64,000 nucleotides of DNA, taken from positions 1,124,452-1,188,451 of the forward strand of contig JAVGVS010000024.1 of assembly GCA_032718565.1 (NCBI GenBank), given 5' to 3'. Each line of letters starts with the position of its first letter. Position 1 is the first letter of the stretch. Positions 12,201-22,558 of the stretch are shown in pieces. Source of the DNA: Distichodus sexfasciatus. Taxonomy: Eukaryota; Chordata; Actinopteri; Characiformes; Distichodontidae. A program made the translations under genes and the position numbers. The notes beneath the pieces are model-generated. The model was given only the letters and a program-made list of their open reading frames with translations, did not search any database and was not told the DNA's origin.

Positions 12201-13933
12201 CGCTGGTTGTTTTTGTTATTTATCAGCTAAAATATAAGTTTTGTCTGTATTAAATGGGAAGATTTAACTGAACTGGAACGTTGTAGCGAATGTTAGACTT
12301 CCCTGTGAGAGTCGTGTGCGCGTGTGTTTACATCACGAAAAATTTCATTTATGCGTCTTGATTCCTCGTGGTTGGAGGTCAAGTCGCAGGGAGTGTGAAG
12401 TAATTAACCGCGACGCAAAACTTCGTTCTGGGAAATAAGAGAATCGTTAAGAAGAACCGGTCCTGGGTCATAACCCTAGTCAGAACTAAAATCTAGTGTA
12501 CAAAAAAATCCAGCTTATTTTCTTGACTTTCTGACACATTTGTAGAATTTGAGGAGATGCCTGACTTATTTGTTTGCAACTGCAAAGGAATGAAATAAAT
12601 CCCAAAAAACAGAAGTGACATGCCTCACCAGCGTTTGAGAACGCTATCAATAAGGTTCCCGTGGTATAGACGGATCTGAAAGGAAAACGGAAACAGTAGA
12701 ACAATTAGAATTTTCTTCATTTGTGACCCGATCTGCCGTAATGAGTCGGAAGTCGGCGTTCTATTTATTTAGATACGGGCCGATTATGTTGACAAACATA
12801 AAAAATATCGATTTTTCTTTTTTGGTCTTATATGAAAGAAAAGGTCTTCAAAATTAATCTGGTCTCCAAAAAAGAAAAATCAATATTTTTGTGATGTTTT
12901 TCAACATAATCGGCCCGTATCTAAATAAATAGAACGCCGACTTCCGACTCTTTACGGCAGATCGGGTCACATATGCAAATATGGCATGGAATTTGGTGGT
13001 GAAATGAGGAATCTCTTATGTATATTGTCAGTTGAATGAAGATCTAATCATAGTTGTTTTTCTGCTCTTTCTCTCCATCACTTTTCCTTTTTCCTTCATC
13101 AGTGCTCCACCTCTTTCATTTCCTTTTCGCCTCTCTGGAAAAGCATGTTGTTATTGTAGATAACTCTAACCCTAGATAATTTATGTTTCTCTGCCCTGAG
13201 CTATGTGAAGCCCTGAGGAGGGTTGGATAACTTTCACAGTCTCTCACACACTTGATCGCTAGTCTAAACACAGGCGCACACACACACACACACACACACA
13301 TTAAAATAAGCATTCCAACACTGACTTGACACACAAAGTGAAACTCTTGAACCCTGAACACACAAAGTCATAGATGTATATTCTCAGCAAGAGAGGATCA
13401 GTTTCAATAACCCTTTGGAATGATCTCTCCATTTTATCTAAGGGAACGAAAATCAAGTCCACATCTTTACGCTTCACTCTGCCAAACCATCACTTCCTTA
13501 CCTTCCTTCCTCCTGCTTAAGTTCTCCGCTTAGGCATTCAAACAATTCCTTCCTTTCCTCCCTCAAATGCATGTTGACAACAATATTTTGCTGAATTACA
13601 ACCCTATCGAGATTGTTGATACCAGAATTTATTATTTGAAATTCAATTTCAGATGCAATATTGTTCTGAATGTAAGAACCAATAACAGTTTATTACTCTC
13701 TATGTGGACTTCTCTGTAATTAATTGAAAACTGTGTTACTTTCATCCAAACACATCTGGTTTTCAATTTATTATACAGAAATTGGTATGCTTTTGACCTT
13801 ATTTTTATGAAAAGAACATTATAAAGAATGGCGCAAAATCTGCAAAGAGCTCTCCCTTATGATAAGATAATGACATCTTTGCACCACCTGCAGTCAGCCA
13901 CTAAGAGAGTAAGAAATAGAGAGAGAGAGAGAG

Positions 13934-13981
<48 letters not shown>

Positions 13982-15327
13982 CCTTTCAGGAAAAAAACAG
14001 TGAAAGACGTCTATTGTGCAGCACTGTAGTGAAAACTGGGCCTGTTATTTGCCTCTAAAATAACATTTGAACTCTAACTTGATATTTAGACCCAGATCAA
14101 CCCTGTCTTCGGGACAAGTTTTCAATGTAAGGCTGGAAATCTACTGCAGTATTACAGAGCTTCAAAGACAGTCACAGTAGGCCAAATATTTTGCACACTT
14201 GTGTAGTATTGTTCTTTAATTAAAAATAGCCTGTAGCAAATAGAATCTGCTTGATTTATAGGCACTGTTTAGACAAAGAGCTGCGACTTACATTCCCAGA
14301 AGCCTGGTTATCATGGTGCCGAAATGGTCAAACAGAAAGCCGTTGGGAAGCATGCTGAAGTTGTTCATGAAGGAGGCAATGGTGAAGGTGATGGAGAGTC
14401 GCTCATCTTGCCGACTGCAGTCTAAAATATACAAAAATATAAATTCACAATGGCATCATATATTTGTACACATTCACAAAATGCAGTTCTTCGTTTTCTT
14501 TTGGCTGTTCCAGAGAGGGATTCGGCACAGCGGATCATCCTTGTCAGTGTTGGTGAGTAGCTAAGTAATACTGGTGTGGCTACTAACTTAAATGCTTTTT
14601 TCCAGTAGATTATAAGTAGCAGCACTACTGTGGCAAAGTGCTATATTGTTACAAAAATATTATTTTTCTCTCTTAACAAAGACAGGTAATTTCGACTATC
14701 AGATGCTTCTGATTGGTGATGAATGTGCACGCTCGGCTCACTCTCATTGTATCACGGCATGTTCTTGGCAGCTGCTAGATGGAGTCGGAGGGCGAAGTCC
14801 ACCTTGGCAAAGATGTTAGCAAGAATCATTGCCCTTATTTATCACTATTTATGACTCTGAAGGGCGAAATGGACAAAACTTGCACATATACTGGATTAAA
14901 TAGTTTTGATGTAGTTAGCTACTTTTTCTCTGTAATGACAATTTTAAAATAGTAGCTTGGCTGTAGCTTAGCTACTTTTAATCGTAAGTATTTTGTAGCT
15001 TGGACAGCTGCCATTTAAAAGTTTAACACCCAAAATTTGGGACCGACGCTACTAAACACACTGGCTTGTGCATCGCCAGTGACTGGGTTACCCGCAACAC
15101 AGTTCAATATATTGAATGAGTCTGTGACTGTACGTCTCACCTATGCTAATGCTGCCATTGACGGTGCTGTTGACACACAGGTAGCTGAAGTAGCCCTCAC
15201 TCTTCAGCACGAAGACCAGCGATGCCCATCCGAATACCACTCCAGCGAAACCCAAACACTCCACCAGGCCAGAGATCAGCGTGAGCCAGTAGCGTGTCTT
15301 CATCGCCGTGCCCTGACACCCTAGCAT
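6214..15327 (-). CDS. slc43a3: Slc43a3, equilibrative nucleobase transporter (12 coding exons)
   Basis: A major-facilitator membrane protein. Mammalian SLC43A3 (ENBT1) is known as an equilibrative purine nucleobase transporter of the plasma membrane. Coding exons in gene order are 15327-15141, 14421-14292, 12675-12629, 11956-11880, 11660-11568, 11263-11124, 10169-10048, 9815-9672, 9412-9305, 9100-8914, 8803-8680 and 6303-6214. All have AG/GT borders and matching phases, and sum to 1449 nt (482 aa; the human protein is about 490). Recognisable family segments are GLVECLGFAGVVFGWASLVF (TM1), SFMNNFSMLPNGFLFD, NLFGTHRSTIITLYNGAFDS, STYTNAFAITQLCGILCAPW and FGKLYGTVMALSAVVSLLQY. A variable loop rich in Glu, Asn and Thr sits in the exon 10169-10048. 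The exon starting 11263 uses the upstream of two nearby acceptors; it keeps a LLFQDG stretch aligned with the family, while the AG 12 bases further in would delete it. Start: the ATG at 15327 is preceded by a possible acceptor AACACAG; a second ATG at 15303 is also possible. A teleost a/b paralogue letter cannot be given from this window. Confidence 0.95.
6447..6540. mobile_element. slc43a3: One-ended hAT-like fragment
   Basis: AAGGCTGGGCAATATGACCT resembles the common fish hAT terminus and is followed by AT-rich sequence. No partner end is found nearby, so it is a truncated copy in the last slc43a3 intron. Confidence 0.4.
6703..7129. mobile_element. Non-autonomous hAT element (427 bp), perfect 8-bp duplication
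   Basis: The ends TAGGGCTTTAA and TTAATGCCCTA are inverted repeats with one mismatch. The flanks GTTCAAAG (6695-6702) and GTTCAAAG (7130-7137) are identical 8-mers, the hAT signature. Sub-terminal GTCGAC repeats occur at both sides. It sits in the box B of the SINE at 6640-7385, so it inserted after the SINE. Confidence 0.9.
7238..7359. repeat. Hairpin (MITE-like) repeat, copy 1
   Basis: The arms read TTTCCCAAAAGCATAGTTGC on the left and GCAACTATGCTTTTGGGAAA on the right, a perfect 20-bp inverted repeat, continuing to TTAGCAAC/GTTGCTAA inside. More GTTAGCAAC/GTTGCTAA units lie in the loop. Related copies are at 23179 and 37038. Confidence 0.85.
7588..8132 (+). mobile_element. Solo LTR of a retrotransposon (545 bp)
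   Basis: It begins TGTCATGACC and ends CATCGTGACA, i.e. TG...CA with short inverted ends. It is flanked by identical 5-bp duplications CACAA (7583-7587 and 8133-8137). Inside are a TATA-like CTTTTTAAGC (about 7912), a (GTTTT)n run and an AATAAA signal near 8076, the usual U3-R-U5 order. No gag or pol remains, so it arose by LTR-LTR recombination. Superfamily (Gypsy-like or ERV-like) is not resolved. It lies in the last intron of slc43a3, antisense to that gene. Confidence 0.82.
9466..9570. mobile_element. One-ended hAT-like fragment
   Basis: TTAGGGGTGTAACGATACAT is a typical fish hAT terminus. No matching end is seen before the next slc43a3 exon at 9672. It lies in the intron between exons 8 and 9. 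Confidence 0.45.
10628..11030 (+). mobile_element. Internally deleted Tc1-like transposon with transposase remnant
   Basis: A long terminal region beginning ACTACCAGTCAAAAGTTTGG (10627) is joined directly to the 3' end of a Tc1 transposase gene. The readable peptide (about 10827-11021) has WDEMDHRVKAKGP and RMPRVCKAVIKAKGG, as in the C-terminal catalytic half of Tc1 transposases. The N-terminal DNA-binding part, most of the catalytic domain and the right terminal repeat are gone; TA and GA microsatellites follow. It is dead and sits in the slc43a3 intron 10170-11123. Confidence 0.88.
12723..12970. mobile_element. Long-palindrome MITE (248 bp)
   Basis: Two arms of about 75 bp are near-perfect inverted repeats. 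The left starts GTGACCCGATCTGCCGTAA and the right ends TTACGGCAGATCGGGTCAC. Both contain the block for CGGCGTTCTATTTATTTAGA and its complement. The loop is AT-rich. Flanks CATTT and the complement CATAT extend the symmetry slightly, and no clear target duplication is seen. It is inside an slc43a3 intron. Confidence 0.85.
13918..13980. repeat. (GA)n microsatellite
   Basis: About 60 bp of GA repeat with few interruptions, in an slc43a3 intron. Confidence 0.95.
14590..15015 (+). repeat. Diverged interspersed repeat with 'GTAGCTTAGCTAC' end
   Basis: AGTAGCTTGGCTGTAGCTTA and GCTACTTTT near 14955-14985 resemble hAT-family ends. The core CTTGGCAGCTGCTAGATGGA (14765-14784) and the block TATCAGATGC reappear in reverse orientation at 42440-42650. 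So this is a dispersed family. Confidence 0.6.
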
Positions 15328-15516
15328 CCTCTTTCCTGTGTTCACTTGTCTCCAAAAGATTCAAAAGAAACAATCACAACAAAACAACACAGTACCTGTT
15401 TTCCACCAAGTCAGCTTGAAAGTCTGATCTCTAGACCTCAAGGGATTCTCAGACTCTCTCAACTCTCCCCCTCTTTCTTTATATGGACACCTCTCACTCC
15501 CTCTTCCCTCCCTTTT

Positions 15517-15531
15517 CCTCTCCCTCTCCCT

Positions 15532-15569
<38 letters not shown>
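15517..15569. repeat. (CCCTCT)n then (CT)n microsatellite
   Basis: A short TCTCCC repeat runs directly into a (CT) tract, just upstream of the first slc43a3 coding exon. Confidence 0.95.
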
Positions 15570-17957
15570 ATGTCTCTGACGACACCCGTCTTCTCCTTTT
15601 CTTGAAGGCCTTCCTCTGCCTCTGCGTGAGAGGCAGAATGGTTGAGCGTTAGATTTTATCCTCATATGCTCCAAAAACTTTCTTTACTAGTGAGAACAGC
15701 CACATGTTTTCATGTTAAATATTGTACCTTACCGGTTAACTGAGGACCTTGTCTATCAGTGGTCAATCCAAGTTTAAACACACATGCCAAAAATGATGTT
15801 ACCCGGAGATGGTGGCGCTTAGCTGAATAGAAAATGTCTCAAGTCTTCTGTCCTCTAGCTTCTGTAAACCGTAGCCCATTTCAAAACTTTCTGTGTGTCT
15901 GATCAAGTCAACAAGCTGGGAACTCCAGTTAAAGGGCAGCGATACTCTGAGCTCGCTTGCTTCACGTGTCAACTCTGTTTACATTGGGAGATCGCTAAAG
16001 GAAGCGGGAAATCGTGCAAACAGGATACGAAGGCAATTTTGCCTTCAAACTGAAATGTAACACCACTAACAAGTTAGGACCCTAATTAAGATTTTTTTAA
16101 ATATATAGTAGAAGAACTGTCCAACCTAATATGTTGCAAAGTTACAACCACGTTAACCCTTAAACACACGCCTGATAAAAAGAGGTTAACTGTGTGGGAC
16201 TGTTAATGAGTGCCAGCATCTCGTCTCTCCACAGAAAAGTCTGAGGCAAGCTCAATAATTCACTAGAAAAAATGTGCAGGCAAAGATAATTCATGCAACG
16301 GAGATTGAGATGGAATGAAAGCAAAATAAGCGTGCGTTTAAAAGGATAACAGGAAGATATCGCTGCCAGGTATGCACAGCAAAAACAATCATTTCAGAAT
16401 TTCTTCATACTGGCATCTGATGGGATACAATTTGAGGAATCTTATTATTATTTTAAATATTTAACTGTACACATGTGGATACAATGCATAAAGGGGTTAA
16501 TGCATGTGTTCATATGTATACAGTCTGAGCACATGGCCTTGACGTCATATCAACGTTCTTTAGCGAGGTAGACAAAAATAGAGAAACCCGTGACTACTAG
16601 GGAAGCATCACTTTACATTCAGATATTATATTAAGGTTCAAATATTGCGTACTATCAGTATCGGTATTAATACATTTAATATCCATTTAAACAATAATGC
16701 ACTAAGGATATGAAACATTCCCATAATATTAATTATTTTTATAAAGGTTTTTTATAAAAGTATCAGAAGTATTTGAACTTACATTATCATAGGCATCCTT
16801 ATTTCCTCTTTCGGAGTAAAACACCCCCACAACAACAATTATCACCCCCCAGCCCCCCCATTCACACACAAACACACACACACACACACGGTCAAAAATT
16901 ATGCCAGGAAAACGTCTTCCTCATGTGGCACAAGATGCTTCCTTAAAGTTCATGCAGGTTCCCTCTTCCCCTCAGAATTTGGCCGGCACAAGACAAAGTT
17001 CCTCAATAATTCACGGGTTTTCTGCTCCAGTGATGCAACTGTGCTCTGACAAAATTAGATCTAATCGTACTTTCACACTGCTCATCACAAGACCTCAGAG
17101 AGATTTCACTAAGTGTGTGACCAGCTGCGTCAAATCCTGGCATTAGAAACACACACACACCACACAAACCTCATATTATTGCACATTTCCGTATGATAAT
17201 TCATATAGAATGAGTGAAAATATTACTTATAATGGCCACACTGACCATACGAGTGCCCAAACTTATAAACACAATAAATATACTGCATGTAGCATTTTAA
17301 TAAATATGGTTTGTTAAAAGTATTGAGAAATCATAGCGATCACTCACTGAGTCGTCACTAGGAGCCAATTTTGGATTGAGCCTTGTTCAGCAGTTTTTGA
17401 ATATTTTGTCACCCCCCTCAGAACATCATGAGATTTAATTCATCTTTCTTCCTCGAAACAAGAGGAGTCTTCAGTTCTATCATGTGTTGCTCCACTGCAC
17501 ACACCACTATTTAGAGGTTTACAAAAGTTAATGAATAAACTTGATTTATAAACATATGAATTAACATCTAGCTTTATAATATTTAACTTGTGTAATGTGT
17601 AATCATTTTTTGCTGCTATTGCAAGAAATATTTCATTCATTCATTGCAGGAGGGAAAACTTGTGTTTGTATCTAGACCAGATAGCTGTTGTCAAAGTTTA
17701 ATTTGTACGTTTAATTTGTGGATATGAAGCAGTCAAAAGATTTATCTTAAGTTACTGAGGATATCTTTAGGGTTTAGGTTTTGCATCAGGGCTAAATTTA
17801 GGCTTATGCTGGTTTGTACACTTTGGACTGTGGTTACATGTACTGTAGGTTTAGGTGTAATAGTTAGGGGGCTAGTATTATCTCTAACATACAGTTAGTT
17901 AGACAAATACATATTAATATATTACATAAACAGTACATTAAGTATCTCCCTCTCAAG

Positions 17958-18110
17958 TCAAGTCAAAGTAAACTTTATTGTCATCTCAGCTATATACAAC
18001 ACAGATAGATGGGATAATATGGCTCGAGTATAAGGAACAAATAAGACACAAAGAATAAGCAATATATAAATATATATAACATATAAACTTTAAACTAGAG
18101 GTAGAAAAAA
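17958..18110 (-). repeat. Interspersed repeat with GACAATAAAGTTTACTTTGA tail, copy 1
   Basis: Read on the minus strand it shows ATATTGCTTATTCT, then CTTATTTGTTC, then GATGACAATAAAGTTTACTT and GACTTGACTTG. The same ordered blocks are on the plus strand at 47984-48152. It resembles the 3' part of a very common fish repeat; class uncertain (SINE or LINE tail). Confidence 0.75.
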
Positions 18111-18143
18111 CAGTTATACAGTTATAGTGGTGCTGAGATTCTC

Positions 18144-18178
<35 letters not shown>

Positions 18179-18191
18179 GCAAGTGTGTGTG

Positions 18192-18369
18192 CAGCCCTGG
18201 ACTGGCCTTCTGGTGTACCGGGCGATGCCCGGTGGGCCGACGCACACTTTTGGGCCGGCCCGGGACTCCTCTGGTATGTCATGTGCTTTCACATATCGTG
18301 TAAATAATCATAGTGGGCCGCCACGACCAAAAAATGCCAGGGCCGTTTTTTGGTCCCAGTCCAGCCCTG
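18192..18369. mobile_element. hAT-like MITE (178 bp)
   Basis: The ends CAGCCCTGGACTGG and CCAGTCCAGCCCTG are inverted repeats matching at 12 of 14 positions. The flanks are TGTGTGTG on both sides, an 8-bp duplication, although it falls in a (TG) tract and is therefore weak evidence. The interior is GC-rich with GGGCCG blocks. Confidence 0.72.
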
Positions 18370-18384
18370 TGTGTGTGTGTATGT

Positions 18385-18575
18385 GTGTACTATGTTGTTA
18401 TGCATTGTGGGACATTTTTGGACCTTTTCGCCCCTAAAATAATTTTATTCCTTTTTTTATGGCTTTGTGGGGACGTTTGAAATGTCCCAATGAAGGAAAA
18501 TGACTTTGTAGAAAATGTGCATTTGGTTACTGAGATTAAGGTTAGTGTTAGGGTTAGGATTAGTTAGGACTAGTG
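18385..18575 (+). repeat. CA-linked interspersed repeat, isolated copy
   Basis: The copy has GCATTGTGGGACATTT, GGGGACGTTTGAAATGTCCC, AATGACTTTGTAGAAAATGT, TGCATTTGGTTACTGAGATT and GGTTAGTGTTAGGGTTAGG. The same ordered blocks occur on the other strand in the array at 21135-22130. TTAGGG-like units are part of the repeat and not telomeric. Confidence 0.85.
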
Positions 18576-18665
18576 CTATACTGACTCATTTGCGTCCAAC
18601 AGGCAGTCTACAGCAATACTATGGAAAAAGAAACTAACCAAAATCTAAACCCAAGACCATCACAC

Positions 18666-18831
18666 CAGGCGCGGATTAACGCACAGATATGGCTAGATAT
18701 GGCTGAAGCCTAGGGGTCCCCACGTGTGCCAGCCTGCCATTAACATCAATTAATTCAAAGAAGGCCGGAGGGAGGGTTGGGGCTAACAGAAAATGTAGCC
18801 TAGGGGTCATGTCCACCTTAATCTGCCCCTG
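18666..18831. mobile_element. hAT-like MITE (166 bp) with 8-bp target duplication
   Basis: The ends CAGGCGCGGATTAA and TTAATCTGCCCCTG are inverted repeats with few mismatches. The flanks CATCACAC (18658-18665) and CAGCACAC (18832-18839) match at 7 of 8. An internal repeat GCCTAGGGGTC occurs near both ends. Confidence 0.85.
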
Positions 18832-19104
18832 CAGCACACAAACCTATACATGCCATTTAAATATTGTATCATCCCTGCTTTGCCATTTCACAGCACTCTC
18901 TCCACATCTATTCCCCGCTTTTGGTCTATTTGTGAATACCGGCTTGAGCATTACATTACAAATTCTTATAAAAACTCAATAACAAATTTACCCACAGGTG
19001 GATGCACACAGCACACAGCTACATCGCCATCAAAGCCTGACGTTTCTCCCACAGCACTGTGCGTCTTTGATGAGGATTTTCTCTTTCATGTCGCGGCTAT
19101 TTCC

Positions 19105-19192
19105 ACTCACACCATCATGGCTCTGCCGCCTGCAACGCGCCGCATTCCCTCCCAGCTGTCCGTTATTGTTGCACCGACCCTTTTAAAAGCTA
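19105..19192 (-). promoter_or_regulatory. slc43a3: Candidate slc43a3 promoter and first non-coding exon
   Basis: On the minus strand a TATA-like TTTTAAAAG (about 19182-19190) is followed by GC-rich sequence with CGGCGCG and then a GTGAGT donor motif just after GCCATGATGGT (about 19109). Distance and orientation fit a 5' UTR exon spliced to the coding exon at 15327. CpG content is higher than the surroundings. This is inference. Confidence 0.3.
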
Positions 19193-20958
19193 TTCTCGTC
19201 TGCGTGTTTATGTATGTTAGAGAGAAGAAAGGCAAATGGGTGTTTTTGACCAACCGGACCGTCTTGAGGCTCCGTTTCCTGCGCGTCTCCGCTATGAGCT
19301 TCGCCCATGTGATTGATGCTCGAATCCGTCCCGACGCTCTCAGCGACGCGGGGAAATTTTCAACCCGAATCCCGCATTGTTCCACACACCACAATTATCT
19401 TCTGCACCATTTAGAATGAGGCCGGACTTAATTGAGTCTGGACGCCAGAATGACAAAGCGCCGTTTAGATAACGCAGACAAAACGTCTGGACTTGTTGTG
19501 AATGTAATGAAGCAGGACTCCTTTCCTCCTTTGCCTAGAAAGTCTCTGAAGAACGTACTTTTAGTGAACAGTTATGTATGTAGAGAACCCATCCTTAAGT
19601 AAAAGTAAAGATTGCCTACAGAATTCAATTCAGCTTGATTTGTAGAGCTTTTTGAAGTATTTTTGCCACTTAAAGGTCATCAGTAAAAGCTTAGTAAAGT
19701 ATCAGAATATATCCATAACAATAATGAGGAAATATTCATATTAGCTATATATTAAGCAAGTATATTGCTGAGATAATTGGTCCCTTCATTCCTGAAACAC
19801 ATTAATCAAGATTTATGCATGAAAGGGCTACATAAAAGTAAAAATTCCTTACAAAGACTCGCTTGAAAGTTAAGTAAATATTAAAAGGTTACCTAGGTAA
19901 CTGTTAAATATTTTAAAAGTTAAGCATTAAGCATTAAGAACGTGAATTGCAGGTATTAGTAAGCATTATAGAGTTCCAAATTACTTAAAAACAAAAAACT
20001 TGATCTGGTCTAATTATTAATTATAAGAGTGATGGAAGCAGGGCACTTTAATTCGCCTGGAAAGTGCAAATGTGACTTTTTCCATTGTGGGCAGTAGTGC
20101 ATGCAGTACCTAAAATCCATCTATTGTATCTACTAGAAGTAAACAGTTATTTATCTTCAAATATATTCTGTTTGGATCAGATCAAAAGACAGCGTGACAC
20201 TTAATGTTACATTAATGCTATATATGTTATGTTTTCAACATCTCTAAATGGGATTCAGGCACAGTTCAGCAGGAACCTCGTCTGTTTTCGGTCCACTGAC
20301 TAAGTACACCAGTTGAACCAATTTATTACTCTCAGCCTGCAGTGGATTTTAAATTATGAGAAGAAACTTCAGGACAGGACTTGGCTTGGTGAAGCTGAAT
20401 GACACAACCCCAGAGGAGATTGCAGTCTAATACTGTTTCTTCCATTAAAATAATTACTTTTAATAACGTTGTAGGCGTTTGTCTCTGGCTCCCTCTAGAG
20501 GTATTACTAAAGTCATATAGAAAGTTTAATTTGAATTGGCCACAAGAAATGTTTTTGCCCCTAGTATAATATTTTGCAACTGCCATTACATATAAAAATG
20601 CCATTATATATAAAGATGACATTATGTATTAAAAGAAAATATTTTCATTCTTTTATTAGATACACAACTATGAATGTAAGGTTTAATAGCACTGAATGAA
20701 TTGTTTGATGCAGGATCTGTCATCCAGAAGGAGAGTGAGAGAAAAGCGAGACAGACATACACATGAAGGGACTGACATTTTTAGCCATGAGTGGGGCAAG
20801 AGGGGGCATGGATGATGAGGAGAAAACAGATAATGGTAGGGGATGAGAGAACGAGAGGAAAGATAATGGTTTATTTTTAAAGCCACATCTGCTTTGCGTT
20901 GAAGGAGGAGATCAAGCATTAGAGGACTAGTGGACATATATAGTTGTCAAACAGATAT

Positions 20959-20960
<2 letters not shown>

Positions 20961-20991
<31 letters not shown>
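20961..20991. repeat. (GA)n microsatellite
   Basis: Uninterrupted GA tract upstream of smtnl1. Just before it, at about 20581-20630, lie three degenerate copies of an 18-19 bp unit (CCATTACATATAAAAATG type). Confidence 0.9.
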
Positions 20992-20994
<3 letters not shown>

Positions 20995-21134
20995 GCAGGG
21001 TTATGTGGATTTTCTGAAGCATGCACTCACATTTGTGAACTCTGTATTGACAGAGATGGAGGGATTTGCAAATTAGATGACATTTAGTGTTGATAATTTT
21101 CAAATGCCCACTTCAGCCCTACCACACACTTTAT

Positions 21135-21135
21135 T

Positions 21136-21168
<33 letters not shown>

Positions 21169-21475
21169 CTATGTATTACTATCTTTGTGAGGTCCTTCCA
21201 TAGACTCCCATAATGACTTAAGTACATAAATACACCTTCACCTAACCCTAACCCTAACCTTAACCTCAGTAACCAAATGCACATCTTTTACCTCTTTTAG
21301 TTTCTCAAATAAAACAAGCACATTTTCTATAAAGTCATTTTTCCTCATGGGGACCTCTCAAATGTCCCCACAAAGCCCAAAAAAACAGATAAAAGTGATA
21401 TTAGGGGACAAAAGCTCCCCACAATGCAATAAATACATGGCCACACACACACACACACACACACTCACACACATA

Positions 21476-21518
<43 letters not shown>

Positions 21519-22130
21519 ACACGAAACTTGTAAAACTATCTTTGCGGGGACATTCCATAGACTCCCCTAATGATTAGATGTATATCATTCTACAGCTAAT
21601 CCTTATCCTAACCTTAACCTCAGTAACCAAATGCATGTTTTACCTCTTTTAGTTTCTCAAATAAAACATGTACATGTTTTCTATAAAGTCATTTTTCCTC
21701 ATGGGGACCATAAAAAATGAATAAAAGTTATTTTAGGGGACAAAAAGGCTCAAAAAGGTCCCCACAATGCATAAAAACATGGTATACACACACTTCCACT
21801 AACTCCCATAATTACAAGATCTAAATCTAGTTCTACTCCTAACTCAAAAGTTAACTTCAATAACCACAAACAAATATTTTGACTCTTTTGACATAGTTTT
21901 CCAAATCTCAAGTTTTCAGATCTTTTTTGGACAATCAGGTCTTCACAAATAGAGCCGCCACACACACTCATACAGACTGTCCTACTATGAACAGCAAACA
22001 CCTTCACACCAACATCCAGTACCACAAAGGTAAAGGGTTTCAGGTATTTGTGAGGTTTTAGGGATTGAGGTATTTTTGTTTGTCCCCTAATAGATCATTT
22101 TCAGATCAGAATCATGTGGCTTTGTAGTGA
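21135..22130 (-). repeat. Tandem array of the CA-linked repeat (three copies, one degenerate)
   Basis: Copies at about 21135-21440, 21441-21790 and 21790-22130 each begin with or follow a (CA)n tract. They share CCATAGACTCCC, CCTTAACCTCAGTAACCAAA, TACCTCTTTTAGTTTCTCAA, AAAGTCATTTTTCCTCATGG and CCCCACAATGCA. The third is much decayed (AACTCCCATAATTACAAGAT). The (CA)n at 21441-21522 is about 80 bp. The array lies some 0.4 kb upstream of the smtnl1 start. Confidence 0.88.
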
Positions 22131-22267
22131 CAGTTTGTATGTGAGGATCTGCCCTGATAGGGAAAAAATGCTTCTTTTGGACACTGTAAGGTTGGGCTTT
22201 GGTTGGTGTTGCTGTAGTATAAGTTGTACTCGGTGATTAGGGTCAATGGTACTTTGCAAAGATAGCT

Positions 22268-22402
22268 AGTGTGTGTGTGTGTGTGTGTGTGTTGTACACT
22301 GTTGTTGCTTAGTTTCCAGCAGTAGCAGCTGTTGGGAGGTCTGGCTGGGCCAATATTACTAGCACTACACTGCCTATTTCTGTAGCATGTGTTGTTCTAA
22401 AG

Positions 22403-22435
<33 letters not shown>
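22268..22435. repeat. (GT)n and (GA)n microsatellites
   Basis: A GT tract at about 22268-22291 and a GA tract at about 22404-22435 lie just upstream of the first smtnl1 coding exon, probably in promoter or 5' UTR sequence. Confidence 0.9.
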
Positions 22436-22436
<1 letters not shown>

Positions 22437-22558
22437 AAAGGAAATCTGAGCAAAAGCAGAGTGCAAAGAAAGGAAGAGCTCAAAAGAAAGACAGACAGAG
22501 CTAGTTTTGGCATTGTAATTGCTGCATCTTTTCTTTAATGTATAGGACCATAAATTAA

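Larger units (their letters stand above)
15328..22558. other. Intergenic region between divergent slc43a3 and smtnl1
   Basis: The two genes are head to head across about 7 kb. It should contain their 5' UTR exons and promoters. Recognisable content is repeats (17958, 18192, 18385, 18666, 21135), microsatellites (15517, 16873, 18141, 20961) and a CpG-richer stretch at about 19050-19480. No protein-coding exon beyond these genes is supported. Confidence 0.5.

Noticed and set aside
18540..18575. Telomere-like TTAGGG units (also CCCTAA at 21240)
   Set aside because: They belong to the interspersed CA-linked repeat, which carries a few GGTTAG units in every copy. Not an interstitial telomere.
18850..19419. 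189-codon open frame (+)
   Set aside because: Composition is that of random reading of a CpG-rich spacer, with no family motif. The stretch is better explained as a promoter region of slc43a3 on the other strand.
19620..19680. AATTCAATTCAGCTTGATTT as a known fish repeat
   Set aside because: It resembles a common fish repeat motif, but the match is too short and its limits cannot be defined.
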